A stretch of 59,936 nt of DNA from Armatimonadota bacterium (GTDB lineage Bacteria; Sysuimicrobiota; Sysuimicrobiia; Sysuimicrobiales; Humicultoraceae). This document shows positions 16,260 through 23,905 of this stretch, one piece after another (the stretch's first letter is position 1; each line of letters begins with the position of its first letter). Below the pieces are notes generated by a model that saw only the letters and a list, made by a program, of their open reading frames with translations, searched no databases and was not told the origin of the DNA. The translations under genes were made by a program, and so were the position numbers. Location of the stretch: assembly GCA_031459855.1 (NCBI GenBank), contig JAVKHP010000001.1, positions 1,765,906 through 1,825,841 on the forward strand, read 5' to 3'.

Positions 16260-17033
16260 TTACGCGCTGAGGCCACCCAACGCTTCCCAGATCCGCCGCT
16301 CGAGGGCCGAGAACTCTGCGGCGAAACGCATCGCGGCGGTCCGCGGGCGGGGGAGGGTGACGTCAACGTGGGCCTTGATGCGCCCGGGCCGTGCCGTGAG
16401 GACCAGCACGCGATCCGCGAGGAAGACCGCCTCCTGGATATCGTGCGTCACCAGGACCACCGTCTTCCGCCGGTGCTCCCACAGGCGGTGCAGCTCCGTC
16501 TGCATCCGCGAGCGCGTTTGCGCGTCCAGCAGACCGAAGGGCTCGTCCAGCAGCAGGATCGATGGATCGGTGGCCAGCACGCGCGCCACCTCGACCATCT
16601 TCCTCATGCCCGCCGACAGCTCTTTGGGATAGGCCCGGGCGTAGGCACCCAGGCCGGTGAACTCCAGCAGCCCGTCGACGATCGCCTGGCGGGCCGCCGC
16701 CCCATCGTCCCGCGCCAGCAGGCCCAGCTCGAGGTTCTCGCGGACGGTCATCCACGGGAAGATCGCCTCCTCCTGGAAGACGTAGCCCCGTTCCGGGCCC
16801 GGTCCGGACACGGGACGGCCCTCGCAGAGGACGCGACCCTCGGTCGGCTGCAGGAGCCCGGCGATGATGCGCAGGAGCGTCGTCTTGCCGCACCCCACGG
16901 GGCCCACGACGGCCAGGAACTCGTGGTCGAAGACCTCCACGCTGACCCCCTCGAGGGCACGGGTCGGCACGCGGCCAGCGTAGGTATGGCCGATACCCGC
17001 GACCGCCAACCGTACCCTACGCGAGATGGGCAT
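16260..17033 (-). CDS. ABC transporter ATPase, TauB/SsuB type
   Basis: This 257-residue nucleotide-binding subunit has Walker A GPVGCGKTT (residues 44-52), Q-loop YVFQEEAIFPW, signature LSAGMRK (139-145; the usual LSGGQ is altered to LSAGM), Walker B ILLLDEPFGLLD and the H-loop in VTHDIQEA. It follows two TauC-type permeases. No substrate-binding protein is encoded in this cluster. The start ATG lies inside one copy of a 33-bp direct repeat. Confidence 0.9.
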   Translation of the reverse strand: MPISRRVRLAVAGIGHTYAGRVPTRALEGVSVEVFDHEFLAVVGPVGCGKTTLLRIIAGLLQPTEGRVLCEGRPVSGPGPERGYVFQEEAIFPWMTVRENLELGLLARDDGAAARQAIVDGLLEFTGLGAYARAYPKELSAGMRKMVEVARVLATDPSILLLDEPFGLLDAQTRSRMQTELHRLWEHRRKTVVLVTHDIQEAVFLADRVLVLTARPGRIKAHVDVTLPRPRTAAMRFAAEFSALERRIWEALGGLSA

Positions 17034-17099
17034 GGGCCACGGCGCCGCGGGCCGCCGCGTGGGCGACCAACCGTACCCTATGCGAGATGGGCATGGGCC
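17006..17099. repeat. 33-bp direct repeat, 61-bp period, at the permease/ATPase junction
   Basis: 17006-17038 and 17067-17099 are identical except for one C/T. The right copy encodes the permease C-terminus and its TAG stop. The left copy carries the ATPase start ATG. Each copy contains both signals in their original overlapping arrangement, so this is a tandem duplication of a junction where permease stop and ATPase start formerly overlapped by 17 nt. Confidence 0.9.
17017..17094 (-). other. Relay mini-ORF, 25 codons, created by the junction duplication
   Basis: The ATG at 17094 lies 14 nt before the permease stop. The frame runs 25 codons to a TAG at 17019-17017, which lies 14 nt past the ATPase ATG. 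The overlaps at the two ends are therefore the same, as expected from a duplicated junction. The peptide starts like the ATPase (MPIS) and ends like the permease (AHAHLA). Confidence 0.5.
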
Positions 17100-17884
17100 T
17101 CACGCCTCGCCATCCAGCCCGTCGCCCTGCCGTGGACGGCGAGCAAGAGGCGATCGCTGGCGAGCACCACGAGCCCGATGGCGACGATGCCGATGACGAT
17201 CGTCGACACGCGCGGGTATGTGGCCGCCAGCGTGAGGAGGTAGCCCAGGCTGGGGGAGTGGGGGTCGATCAGCTCGGCTACCACCATGGTGGTCCAGGCG
17301 AGGGCCACCCCGATGCGCACGCTGGAGAAGATCTCGGGCAACGCGCACGGCAAGACCACCCGACGCCACGTCATGGCTCGGGGGAGCCCCAGGACCGCGG
17401 CAGCCTCGAGGTAGACGCGCGGCACGCCGGAGGCGCCCTGGAGCACCCCCAGGGAGACGACGGCCCCAACGCCGGTGGTGATGAGGAGGATCCTGGCCAA
17501 CTCCCCAACTCCGAACCACAGCACGTACAGCGGCAGGAGGGCCAGCGCCGCTGCAAACCGCACCAACGTCACCCAGGGCAGCAGGAGGGCTCCCATCCGC
17601 GGCTCGGCCGCGGCCGCAAGCCCCACCACCAGCCCCACTGTGGTCCCCGCCAGCACGCCGGCCAGGACCCGGCCGCCGCTGACGAGGACCCCGCCCATAA
17701 GGGTCCCCGAGCGCAGCAGGAAGACCGTCTCGGTCGCCAGGGAGCCGTAGGTGGGTAGGAACTCCACGTTCTCGATGTAGTGCGCCCCCATCCAGACGCG
17801 CCGGGGCAGATAGGGGCTGCTGATCTGGGCCACCGCGCCGTAGAGCACCGCCAGGGTTGCGAAGGCTACCAGTGCGTGGCGCAC
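17078..17884 (-). CDS. ABC transporter permease, TauC/SsuC type
   Basis: This 268-residue BPD-type permease has an N-terminal helix (LVAFATLAVLYGAVAQI), a periplasmic segment, four or five further helices and the EAA loop YLEAAAVLGLPRAMTWRRVV. It starts 3 nt after the stop of the other permease. Together they form a heterodimeric importer for nitrate/sulfonate/taurine-like substrates by family; the actual substrate is unknown. Its 3' end lies in the duplicated 33-bp repeat. Confidence 0.88.
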   Translation of the reverse strand: MRHALVAFATLAVLYGAVAQISSPYLPRRVWMGAHYIENVEFLPTYGSLATETVFLLRSGTLMGGVLVSGGRVLAGVLAGTTVGLVVGLAAAAEPRMGALLLPWVTLVRFAAALALLPLYVLWFGVGELARILLITTGVGAVVSLGVLQGASGVPRVYLEAAAVLGLPRAMTWRRVVLPCALPEIFSSVRIGVALAWTTMVVAELIDPHSPSLGYLLTLAATYPRVSTIVIGIVAIGLVVLASDRLLLAVHGRATGWMARREAHAHLA

Positions 17885-17887
17885 ACG

Positions 17888-18841
17888 TCACCTCCGCGCC
17901 CAGCCGGTCAGCCTGGCCGCGACGGTCCTGCTTAGCGCGTCCATCGCGTACCCGGTCGCGGCCAGACCAACGATCCCTACCATGACCACGGCGGGGTCGG
18001 CACCGATCTCCAGGCGGGAGGACCACAGACCGCCTCCGACGATGAGGTGGCCGATGCCATCGTCAGCCATGAGCATCTCTGCGCCCACCGCCGTCATCCA
18101 CGCGAGCATGAGCGCGTAGCGAACTCCCGAGAGGAGCGAGGGGCCGAGGGCCGGGAGGAGCACCCGGCGCCACAACAACCTGCCGCGCACCCCCAACGCC
18201 CGCGCCGCCAGGATGTACACGGCAGGGAGGTCGCGGAGACCGTGGTAGGCAGCCACCACCAGCGTGACGCACGCGGCGTAGCCCACCGGCACCAGCAGGT
18301 GCGCCTCGCCGTGCCCCAGCCACAGCATCAGGTACGTCAACAGCGCTAAGGGTGGAATCGAGCGCAGCAGGCTGAATACCGGGTGAACATACGCATCGAC
18401 CACGCGGCTCCAGCCCATGGCGAGCCCTACCGCGATGCCCGCGGGCGCGCCGGCGGCCAGGCCGGTCAGGACGCGGGCCGTGGTGCGTGCCAGAGCGCCC
18501 TGCAGGGTGATCCGCCGTTGGATGAGGAAACCCAGGTGACCATCCCCGTGGGAATGCCCGCCTGGCGCTCCGGGGCCGACCGGCCCCGCAGACGCTTCCG
18601 GGCCAACCAGCCACACCAGCGTCCGCCCCAGTTGTGGTAGCGAGGGCAGGGCTTCCCGCCGGTGCACCGCCGCCAGCCCCTCGGGCATCCACGGCGCGTC
18701 GACCCAGCGCCCGGACTCCGCCAGCAAGCCGTAGGTCCCGACGGCGAACACGACCGAGAGGACGCCGAAGAGAAGGCGCTGTCGCGTGTCGTGATGGGTT
18801 CGGACAGCCTTCGTGAACGTCTCCCGACCAGGAGAGGACAT
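17888..18841 (-). CDS. ABC transporter permease, TauC/SsuC type, with His-rich insertion
   Basis: This 317-residue permease is longer than the usual ~260. The first helix (LLFGVLSVVFAVGTYGLLA) is followed by a ~75-residue probably extracytoplasmic segment containing PGGHSHGDGHLG, a His/Asp cluster able to bind a metal. The EAA loop is ILAARALGVRGRLLWRRVLL. It is the first gene of a three-gene operon with no receptor gene. The insertion might partly replace a receptor or sense metal (speculative). It begins ~100 nt downstream of the tRNA-Gly gene on the same strand. Confidence 0.87.
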   Translation of the reverse strand: MSSPGRETFTKAVRTHHDTRQRLLFGVLSVVFAVGTYGLLAESGRWVDAPWMPEGLAAVHRREALPSLPQLGRTLVWLVGPEASAGPVGPGAPGGHSHGDGHLGFLIQRRITLQGALARTTARVLTGLAAGAPAGIAVGLAMGWSRVVDAYVHPVFSLLRSIPPLALLTYLMLWLGHGEAHLLVPVGYAACVTLVVAAYHGLRDLPAVYILAARALGVRGRLLWRRVLLPALGPSLLSGVRYALMLAWMTAVGAEMLMADDGIGHLIVGGGLWSSRLEIGADPAVVMVGIVGLAATGYAMDALSRTVAARLTGWARR

Positions 18842-18941
18842 GCACAGTTTAGCGCCGCATGCTACGGCGACGCTGCGTTCGTGGTGTTCGTACCCGCGAA
18901 ACCCTCATCCTGCTCAGCTGGGAAGATCACTGGGACAGGCC

Positions 18942-19016
18942 TGGAGCGGGCGACGGGATTCGAACCCGCGACCCTCGGCTTGGGAAGCCGATGCTCTACC
19001 GCTGAGCTACACCCGC
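18942..19016 (-). tRNA. tRNA-Gly (anticodon CCC), CCA encoded
   Basis: A 75-nt cloverleaf on the minus strand. The acceptor GCGGGTG pairs with CGCCCGC (one G-U). The D-arm has GCTC, the anticodon stem TCGGC/GCCGA encloses the loop TTCCCAA, and the T-arm contains GGTTCGAATCC. The discriminator is T73, usual for bacterial tRNA-Gly, and CCA is encoded. Confidence 0.97.
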
Positions 19017-19028
19017 CCGCTCGCCCGC

Positions 19029-19034
19029 ATTATA
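19029..19034 (-). promoter_or_regulatory. Extended -10 promoter of tRNA-Gly
   Basis: The minus strand reads TGGTATAAT, an extended -10 (TGN-TATAAT), ending 12 nt upstream of the mature tRNA 5' end. No good -35 is seen, as expected for an extended -10 promoter. Confidence 0.6.
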
Positions 19035-19115
19035 CCAGATTCGGCATGGCCCGGAGCGCCCCTTCCAGAGCGGTCTGCCCGGCGACCCCCGTCGCGCGCG
19101 TCCCGCGGTCACCGG

Positions 19116-19921
19116 TCACCCCCGGGCCCCCGTGGCGCCCGATGACGATATGACGACGGCGCCGGCGCGGGTGGCGGCCTCGACGGCGGATGGGTGGATC
19201 ACGAAGCCGAAGAGCACAGGCACCGGGGCGCCCGGCAACACCGGGGCGAGGGTCTGGACCTGCCTCCAGAACGCTTCCACGTCCCGGCCGTGGATGCGGC
19301 TCTTCACCTCGCCGACCACTACGATGCGTTCGCCGTCGCGCGTCCCTCGCCGTACAGGTCGACTTCGACCTCTTCACCGTCCACCGTGAGGAAGCGTCGC
19401 TCCAGGGCGCCCACGCGGATCCCGCAGTGTTTCTCGAGGTAGGCGGGAGCGACTTCGCGCGCGAGGTCCTCCAGGGTGAACCCGAGGGTCTCGGCAAGCG
19501 TGCCAAGCTGTCGGGCTGTCTCCCGCTGGGCCTCGGCGAGGCGGTGCATCTCCTCCACGAGTCGGGTAACCTGGCCCTCCGTGCGACGCTGCGCATCGGC
19601 CAGCTGTTCGAGGTGGGTCTCGGTGCGCTGCTGGGCGGCGGCCAGTTGCTCGAGGCGGGTCTCGGTACGCTGCTGGGCGGCGGCCAGCTGTTCGAGGCGG
19701 GTCTCGGTGCGCTGCTGGGCGGCGGCCAGCTGCTCGAGGCGGGTTTCGGTACGCTGCTGGGCGGCGGCCAGCTGCTCCACCCGCACCGCCAGCTGGCGCA
19801 CGATTTCCGGCAGCGAGAGCAGCTCGTCGGTCAGCAGCAGACGGCGCAGTTGGGCCCGCCACTCGGCGCGCTTCTCCAGCGCCCGCAGCAAACCCTCGAA
19901 GTCGCGGAGCGTAAAAGGCAT
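19116..19921 (-). pseudogene. Coiled-coil PD-(D/E)XK nuclease-like protein (DUF3782 type), frameshifted
   Basis: The gene opens at ATG 19921 (MPFTLRDFEGLL). It encodes a coiled coil with four near-identical 14-residue repeats (RTETRLEQLAAAQQ, residues 57-112), then a nuclease-like domain: LEKHCGIRVGALER and EEVEVDLYGEG, with the acidic motif. The frame then ends at 19319. The rest of the domain (VVGEVKSRIHGRDVEAFW, the E-x-K motif, then PVLFGFVIHPSAVE) continues in another frame to 19116. Removing two bases from the CGCGCG run at 19337-19342 restores one ~268-residue protein. It is a disrupted gene, a phase-variable gene or a sequencing error. This family is common in filamentous and thermophilic bacteria; its role is unknown. 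Confidence 0.8.
19586..19783. repeat. 42-bp tandem repeats encoding a two-heptad coiled-coil unit
   Basis: Four full 42-bp units (19586-19753) plus a partial fifth encode RTETRLEQLAAAQQ. The 14-residue period equals two heptads, so copy-number change would lengthen or shorten the coiled coil without a frameshift. Confidence 0.85.
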
Positions 19922-19930
19922 CGTGACAGA

Positions 19931-19939
19931 ACTATACCA
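19931..19939 (-). promoter_or_regulatory. Extended -10 promoter, probable leaderless start of the nuclease gene
   Basis: TGGTATAGT on the minus strand; the hexamer TATAGT (19936-19931) ends 9 nt before the ATG at 19921, the same geometry as TATAAT before the PP-loop gene. No Shine-Dalgarno lies between. Confidence 0.5.
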
Positions 19940-19980
19940 CGGCGAGAGCGCTCGGTCCCAGCCGCGCGGACCCCGGACGG

Positions 19981-20550
19981 CTACTTGCGCTTCGCCCGCT
20001 CGACGTAGGCGCCGGCCTCCACGTCGACGCGGATCCACTCGCCGGCCGCGATGAAGGGCGGCACCTGGATGACGACGCCGTTCTCCAGCTTTGCCTCCTT
20101 CCAGACGTTCTCGGTGCCCACCCCATGGGCAGGCGGTGCGGTCTCGGCCACCCGCACCTCCACGATGTCCGGGAAGACGACGCCCACCGGTTGGTCCTCG
20201 TGGAACTCCACCGGGAGCACCATACCCTCGGTCAGGTACGCGGCCGGACGACCCAGGCGGGTGCGCTCGATCGCCACCTGGTCGTAGGTCTCGGTGTCCA
20301 TGAAGTGGCAGAGGACGTCGTCGGCGTAGAGGAACTGCATCGACCGCCGCTCCAGGGGCACGTCGGCAACCGGCTCGTCGGCGCGAAACCGCCACTCCCG
20401 GACCGCGCCGGTACGGACGTTGCGCAGCTTGGCGTGGGTCACACCGCCCATCTGGCCGCCGCCGGCGTGGAAGGTGGCGCTGAGCACTTTATAGAGCTCG
20501 CCCTCGAGCCGGATCGCCATGCCCGGCCGGAGCGCGGACGCGACGACCAT
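19981..20550 (-). CDS. Elongation factor P-like protein with a non-lysine tip loop
   Basis: This 189-residue protein has the three EF-P domains: KOW-like N-terminal (LRPGMAIRLEGELYKVLSA), central OB (RSMQFLYADDVLCHFMD) and C-terminal OB (GTENVWKEAKLENGVVIQVPPFI). EF-P relieves ribosome stalling at polyproline. The loop that normally reads PGKG or PGRG, with the modified Lys/Arg, reads here HAGGGQMGG, one residue longer and without Lys or Arg. It therefore belongs to an EF-P-like subfamily that cannot be lysylated or rhamnosylated in the known way. No EpmA/EpmB, EarP or YmfI gene is nearby. It starts with ATG 20550, with GGGAG upstream. Confidence 0.88.
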   Translation of the reverse strand: MVVASALRPGMAIRLEGELYKVLSATFHAGGGQMGGVTHAKLRNVRTGAVREWRFRADEPVADVPLERRSMQFLYADDVLCHFMDTETYDQVAIERTRLGRPAAYLTEGMVLPVEFHEDQPVGVVFPDIVEVRVAETAPPAHGVGTENVWKEAKLENGVVIQVPPFIAAGEWIRVDVEAGAYVERAKRK

Positions 20551-20925
20551 CGCAGACAGCTCTCCCGCAGCCAGGAGGTGAGTCTACACCCGATATCAGT
20601 ATCAGTATAGGGGATCTACGGGCGACAAGGGTGGCATTGCCCGGTGTCGCGACTGTTCGGAGCGTTTCCCTGGGTCACCGGGCCGCTACCCACTTTCCTT
20701 GCCCGGGCCGCGCAGGCGCGCTGATGGGGGGCGTGCCTTCGCAGACGGTCACCGGTCGCGCGGGGTTCAGGGCGTGCCGTCCACGGGGCGCTGGGGGCCT
20801 GGGGGTACTCGCACACGTCACCGGTCGCGCCGCGCTCAGGTTCCTCCCGCAGGACAGCGGCAGGGCTCGTCCCAGACGCCAGACGCCGATCAGCTGTCGC
20901 GCTCGGGCAAGTCCTCGGGCGGCAC
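20551..20925. other. 375-nt spacer between EF-P-like and nucleoside hydrolase genes
   Basis: There is no supported gene. Near the EF-P end lies a TATACT box (minus, 20609-20604). The middle contains a degenerate repeat: GTCACCGG words at 20673, 20748 and 20817, the last two as GTCACCGGTCGCGC, a spacing of 75 and 69 bp. Confidence 0.5.
20604..20609 (-). promoter_or_regulatory. Candidate -10 for the EF-P-like gene
   Basis: TATACT on the minus strand, 54 nt upstream of the ATG. A TTGTCG word lies upstream but only 13 nt away, so the -35 assignment is doubtful. Confidence 0.35.
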
Positions 20926-21900
20926 TCAGGGGTACTCCCCAAGGGCGCCTAGCAGGAGGTCGAGAAACCGTGCCCGATCGAGCTGCACGCCTACCTGCGC
21001 GTTGGGCGGTTTACTGCGGCGCACGCCCTCATGGGCCTGGATCTGGTCGGGGGTACCGGTAACGTGACGGAAGTCGCACACGGTCATGCCGCGGGTCAGG
21101 GTCCCGTGGAGCTCGACGGCCACGTGCGCGGGGCGGAAGGTCACGACCGCCGGGTCGATCAGCCAGGCCACGGCACAGGGATCGTGCATGTACCCGCCCG
21201 GTCGGCCGAAGACCCGGCGCGCGGTGCCGACGTAGAAGTCGAGCAGGTCGGCGGCGACCCGGCCCAGGTGCGTGCCCAGTGCCCGCAGCCGGCGCACCTC
21301 GTCGTCGGTCATCAGGGCCTGGCGCGTGAGGTTCAAGCCGGCCATCCACAGGGGGATGCCGGACTCGAAGACCACGGCCGCCGCCTCGGGATCGGCGTAG
21401 ATGTTGTACTCCGCCGCGGGGGTGACGTTGCCGCCTTCGGTGGAGCCGCCCATCAGGCTGATCCCGGCCAGGCAGTCCTTCAGGTCGGGCGCCTCGCGCA
21501 GGGCCACGGCGACGTTGGTGAGCGGCCCGGTGGGCACGAGCCAGCAGCCGGGGTGGCGGCGGATCTCGTCAATGAGGAACGACACGCCGTGCCGCGGGTC
21601 AGGGCGCAGGCGCGGCGGCGGAAAGTCGTGGCCGTCCAGGCCGGACGGGCCGTGGATCTCGGGCCCGTGCAACGGCGGGTTCACCAGGGGCCGGGCCATG
21701 CCGGCGGCCACCGGGATGTCGGTCAGGCCGGCAGCCTCCAGGATCTTCAGCGTGTTCTCGGTGGTGCGCTCCAGCGGCGCGTTGCCGCAGACCGTGGTGA
21801 CGCCCACGACATGCAGCCGACGTGCCGCCAGCAGGATGGCGAAGGCGTCGTCGTGGCCGGTGTCGACGTCGAGGAAGACTGGAGGCGTATCGGCAGACAT
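20926..21900 (-). CDS. Nucleoside hydrolase (IUNH family)
   Basis: This 324-residue enzyme carries the calcium-binding DVDTGHDDA motif (residues 11-19) of inosine-uridine nucleoside N-ribohydrolases, plus TTVCGNAPLERTTEN, VPTGPLTNVA and NIYADPEAA. These enzymes cleave the N-glycosidic bond of ribonucleosides to base and ribose. It begins at ATG 21900 behind GGAGGA and follows the LLM oxidoreductase through a 43-codon relay frame, which makes it the likely last gene of the long catabolic operon. Confidence 0.9.
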   Translation of the reverse strand: MSADTPPVFLDVDTGHDDAFAILLAARRLHVVGVTTVCGNAPLERTTENTLKILEAAGLTDIPVAAGMARPLVNPPLHGPEIHGPSGLDGHDFPPPRLRPDPRHGVSFLIDEIRRHPGCWLVPTGPLTNVAVALREAPDLKDCLAGISLMGGSTEGGNVTPAAEYNIYADPEAAAVVFESGIPLWMAGLNLTRQALMTDDEVRRLRALGTHLGRVAADLLDFYVGTARRVFGRPGGYMHDPCAVAWLIDPAVVTFRPAHVAVELHGTLTRGMTVCDFRHVTGTPDQIQAHEGVRRSKPPNAQVGVQLDRARFLDLLLGALGEYP

Positions 21901-21912
21901 CGCTGTTCCTCC

Positions 21913-22044
21913 CTACGAGTACGCCCGACGGGCGCGCTCCGTCCCACGCGCCCCCGGTGCTGCGCCTGGCGTAGTTCGGCGTCTGACAGAGGCGGTCTCA
22001 GAACCAGGGAACATCACGTGGTCACGGCCCGTCAGCAGCGTCAC
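21913..22044 (-). other. Relay mini-ORF, 43 codons (LLM gene to nucleoside hydrolase)
   Basis: The GTG at 22044 overlaps the LLM stop (GTGA). The frame ends in TAG (21915-21913), which merges with the nucleoside hydrolase Shine-Dalgarno (TAGGGAGGAACAGCG then ATG). The product is Arg/Thr-rich with no domain. Translation is inferred. Confidence 0.35.
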
Positions 22045-23054
22045 ACCGGTCTTCCCTCGGCTTGCGTGGCCTCCCGCCCGTTGGGACGAAACACGGGCAG
22101 CACCTCGCGGCCCAGGAGTGCGATCTCTTCCATGATGAACGCGTGAGGGGTATGGGGCCCGTAGAGGCGAAAGATCAGGTGGTCGCACCCGAACCGTTCC
22201 ACGAAGAACCGAATGCCCTCGATAACATCATCAGGAGACCCCACGATGAATCGCTCTGTCCCGATCGCGTCGAGGTCACGCGCGCGGCTGGCGTCTACCA
22301 GCCCGTGGCGCCAGCTGCCGCCGTACTCGTCCCTATAGATGGGGAGCAAGTAGCGTTCGGCGGCCTCCAACGCCCGCGCCCTGGTCGGAGCGATGATGAG
22401 TTCGCGCGTGAGCACCCGGGGACGCGATGCCGGATCCACCCCTGCCTCTCTCAGATAGGTCTCGTACTGGGCGCGGCAGTCCAGCAACCGCCGGAGGTCG
22501 GCCACAGGGCCCGGGATCCAGGCGTCGGCGTAGCGGGCCGCCCGCCGCAGGTTCTCACGGCCCCACCCCCCAGCCCAGATCGGGAACGGCGCCCAGGGCT
22601 CGACGGCGATTGGGGCGATGTGGAAGTACTGGCCGTGAAACGGCGTCCCGTCGCGTGCCATGAGGTGGCGGATGGCCATGAGGGCCTCCTCGTAGCGTCG
22701 ACCCCGGTCGCGCGTCGGGACGCCGAACGCGGCGTACTCATCGTGGCGGTACCCCATGCCCACACCGAGGATCGCGCGTCCCTTGGACAGGATCTGCAGC
22801 ATGGCCGCTTCCTCGACCACGCGGAGGGGGTGGTAGAAGGGAAGGACGATGATGTTCGTGCCGAGCACGACGCGCTCGGTGCGGGCAGCAACGGCCGCAA
22901 GCATCAGGAGCGGGGACGGCCAGTAGTGGTCGTGCACGCCGTGGTGCTCCGACAGCCACACCGAGTCGAAGCCCATCTCTTCAGCGCGGACGACTTCGGC
23001 GAGCGCCTCAGCAGTGCGCGCTCCCCCCTCCGTGGGCTGGATGCCGAACTTCAA
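22041..23054 (-). CDS. LLM-class flavin-dependent oxidoreductase
   Basis: This 337-residue luciferase-like TIM barrel starts at a TTG that overlaps the upstream TGA (TTGA). Features are MGFDSVWLSEHHGVHD, VLGTNIIVLPFYHPLRVVEE, GRAILGVGMGYRHDE (flavin phosphate site) and FPIWAGGWGRENLRRAA. Such enzymes use F420 or FMN to oxidise or monooxygenate small molecules. The C-terminal FIVGSPDDVIEGIRFF is typical. Its place with two sugar isomerases, a Gfo/Idh dehydrogenase and an SsuABC-like importer suggests breakdown of an imported organic compound. The cofactor cannot be assigned firmly. Confidence 0.87.
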   Translation of the reverse strand: MKFGIQPTEGGARTAEALAEVVRAEEMGFDSVWLSEHHGVHDHYWPSPLLMLAAVAARTERVVLGTNIIVLPFYHPLRVVEEAAMLQILSKGRAILGVGMGYRHDEYAAFGVPTRDRGRRYEEALMAIRHLMARDGTPFHGQYFHIAPIAVEPWAPFPIWAGGWGRENLRRAARYADAWIPGPVADLRRLLDCRAQYETYLREAGVDPASRPRVLTRELIIAPTRARALEAAERYLLPIYRDEYGGSWRHGLVDASRARDLDAIGTERFIVGSPDDVIEGIRFFVERFGCDHLIFRLYGPHTPHAFIMEEIALLGREVLPVFRPNGREATQAEGRPV

Positions 23055-23905
23055 CGCAACGCCTCCTGGACTCGCCGGAGCGTGGCCCGGACCCCAGCGA
23101 CCTTCGGCCGGACATGGGTTTCGATGGAGATTGCGCCCTCGTACCCGTCGTCGCGGAGCGCCCGTAGTTGCGCCGCCCAGTCGATGTCGCCGTCGACCGT
23201 CCACTCGACCGTATCAGGAGCCGCACGACGCGCATCCTTCACGTGGACGTGGGCGACGAGGCCGCGTACCGCGGCGTAGCCGTCCGGGTACGGTCGTTCG
23301 CCAGCCGCCAGGGCATTGCCGGGATCCCAGTTTACGCGCAGGGCCGGCGAGCCGATCTGACGCACCAGCGCAGCCGTCCGGGCTCCCGTGTCGGCCCAGC
23401 AGATGTGCTCGTTCTCGAGGGCCAGGACGATCCCCGCTCGCTGGGCGGTGCTGGCGGCTTCCGCCAGGACCTCGACGACCGTCTGCGGCATGAACGTGAC
23501 GCCCGGCGTCTTCACGATACCGAAGGTGACGACGACGCGGCAGCCGAGCTCCTGCGCGAACGCCAGGCTCTCTTCCAGCAGCCTGGTGCGATGGTCGGCA
23601 AGCAGCGCCTCTTGGCGGCGCTCACGTGCGGACTCCTCACGATCCTGCCAGCGCAGGACCTGAAAGCCCTCGGGCACGGGCGTGGGCAGGGGGATTTTGA
23701 ACAGGCCCGGCGAGATGGCCACGACCTCCACGCGAAAGCGCGCCAACAGCTGGGGGAGCCGTCGACGCCAGTAGGGGTCGAGCCTGGGCACCCGGCGCCC
23801 GCCGACGCCTCGAAGCTCGACGTGGCGCAGCCCCAACTCGGCGGCGAGCTCCAGTGCGGTCTCCAGGTCGTCGCTCAGTTCATCGGTGACGACTGCCAGC
23901 TTCAT
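23051..23905 (-). CDS. Sugar phosphate isomerase/epimerase (AP_endonuc_2 TIM barrel) 1
   Basis: This 284-residue xylose-isomerase-like TIM barrel begins MKLAVVTDELSDDLE. Strand-end acids for the metal site are visible: IVLALENEHICWAD (Glu), LRVNWDPGNAL (Asp), AHVHVKDAR (His/Asp) and AISIETHVRP (Glu). The ATG overlaps the upstream stop (ATGA). It is a paralogue of the next gene upstream, and the pair probably acts in successive keto-sugar or inositol-like isomerisations (inference). Confidence 0.87.
   Translation of the reverse strand: MKLAVVTDELSDDLETALELAAELGLRHVELRGVGGRRVPRLDPYWRRRLPQLLARFRVEVVAISPGLFKIPLPTPVPEGFQVLRWQDREESARERRQEALLADHRTRLLEESLAFAQELGCRVVVTFGIVKTPGVTFMPQTVVEVLAEAASTAQRAGIVLALENEHICWADTGARTAALVRQIGSPALRVNWDPGNALAAGERPYPDGYAAVRGLVAHVHVKDARRAAPDTVEWTVDGDIDWAAQLRALRDDGYEGAISIETHVRPKVAGVRATLRRVQEALR

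Noticed and set aside
18942-19016. tRNA-Gly as an integration site
   Set aside because: No integrase, no repeat of the tRNA 3' end in the flanks and no mobile genes nearby.
20616-20942. Coding frames in the spacer between EF-P-like and nucleoside hydrolase genes
   Set aside because: Several frames are open on both strands, but none has an RBS or recognisable content, and the sequence contains degenerate repeats.
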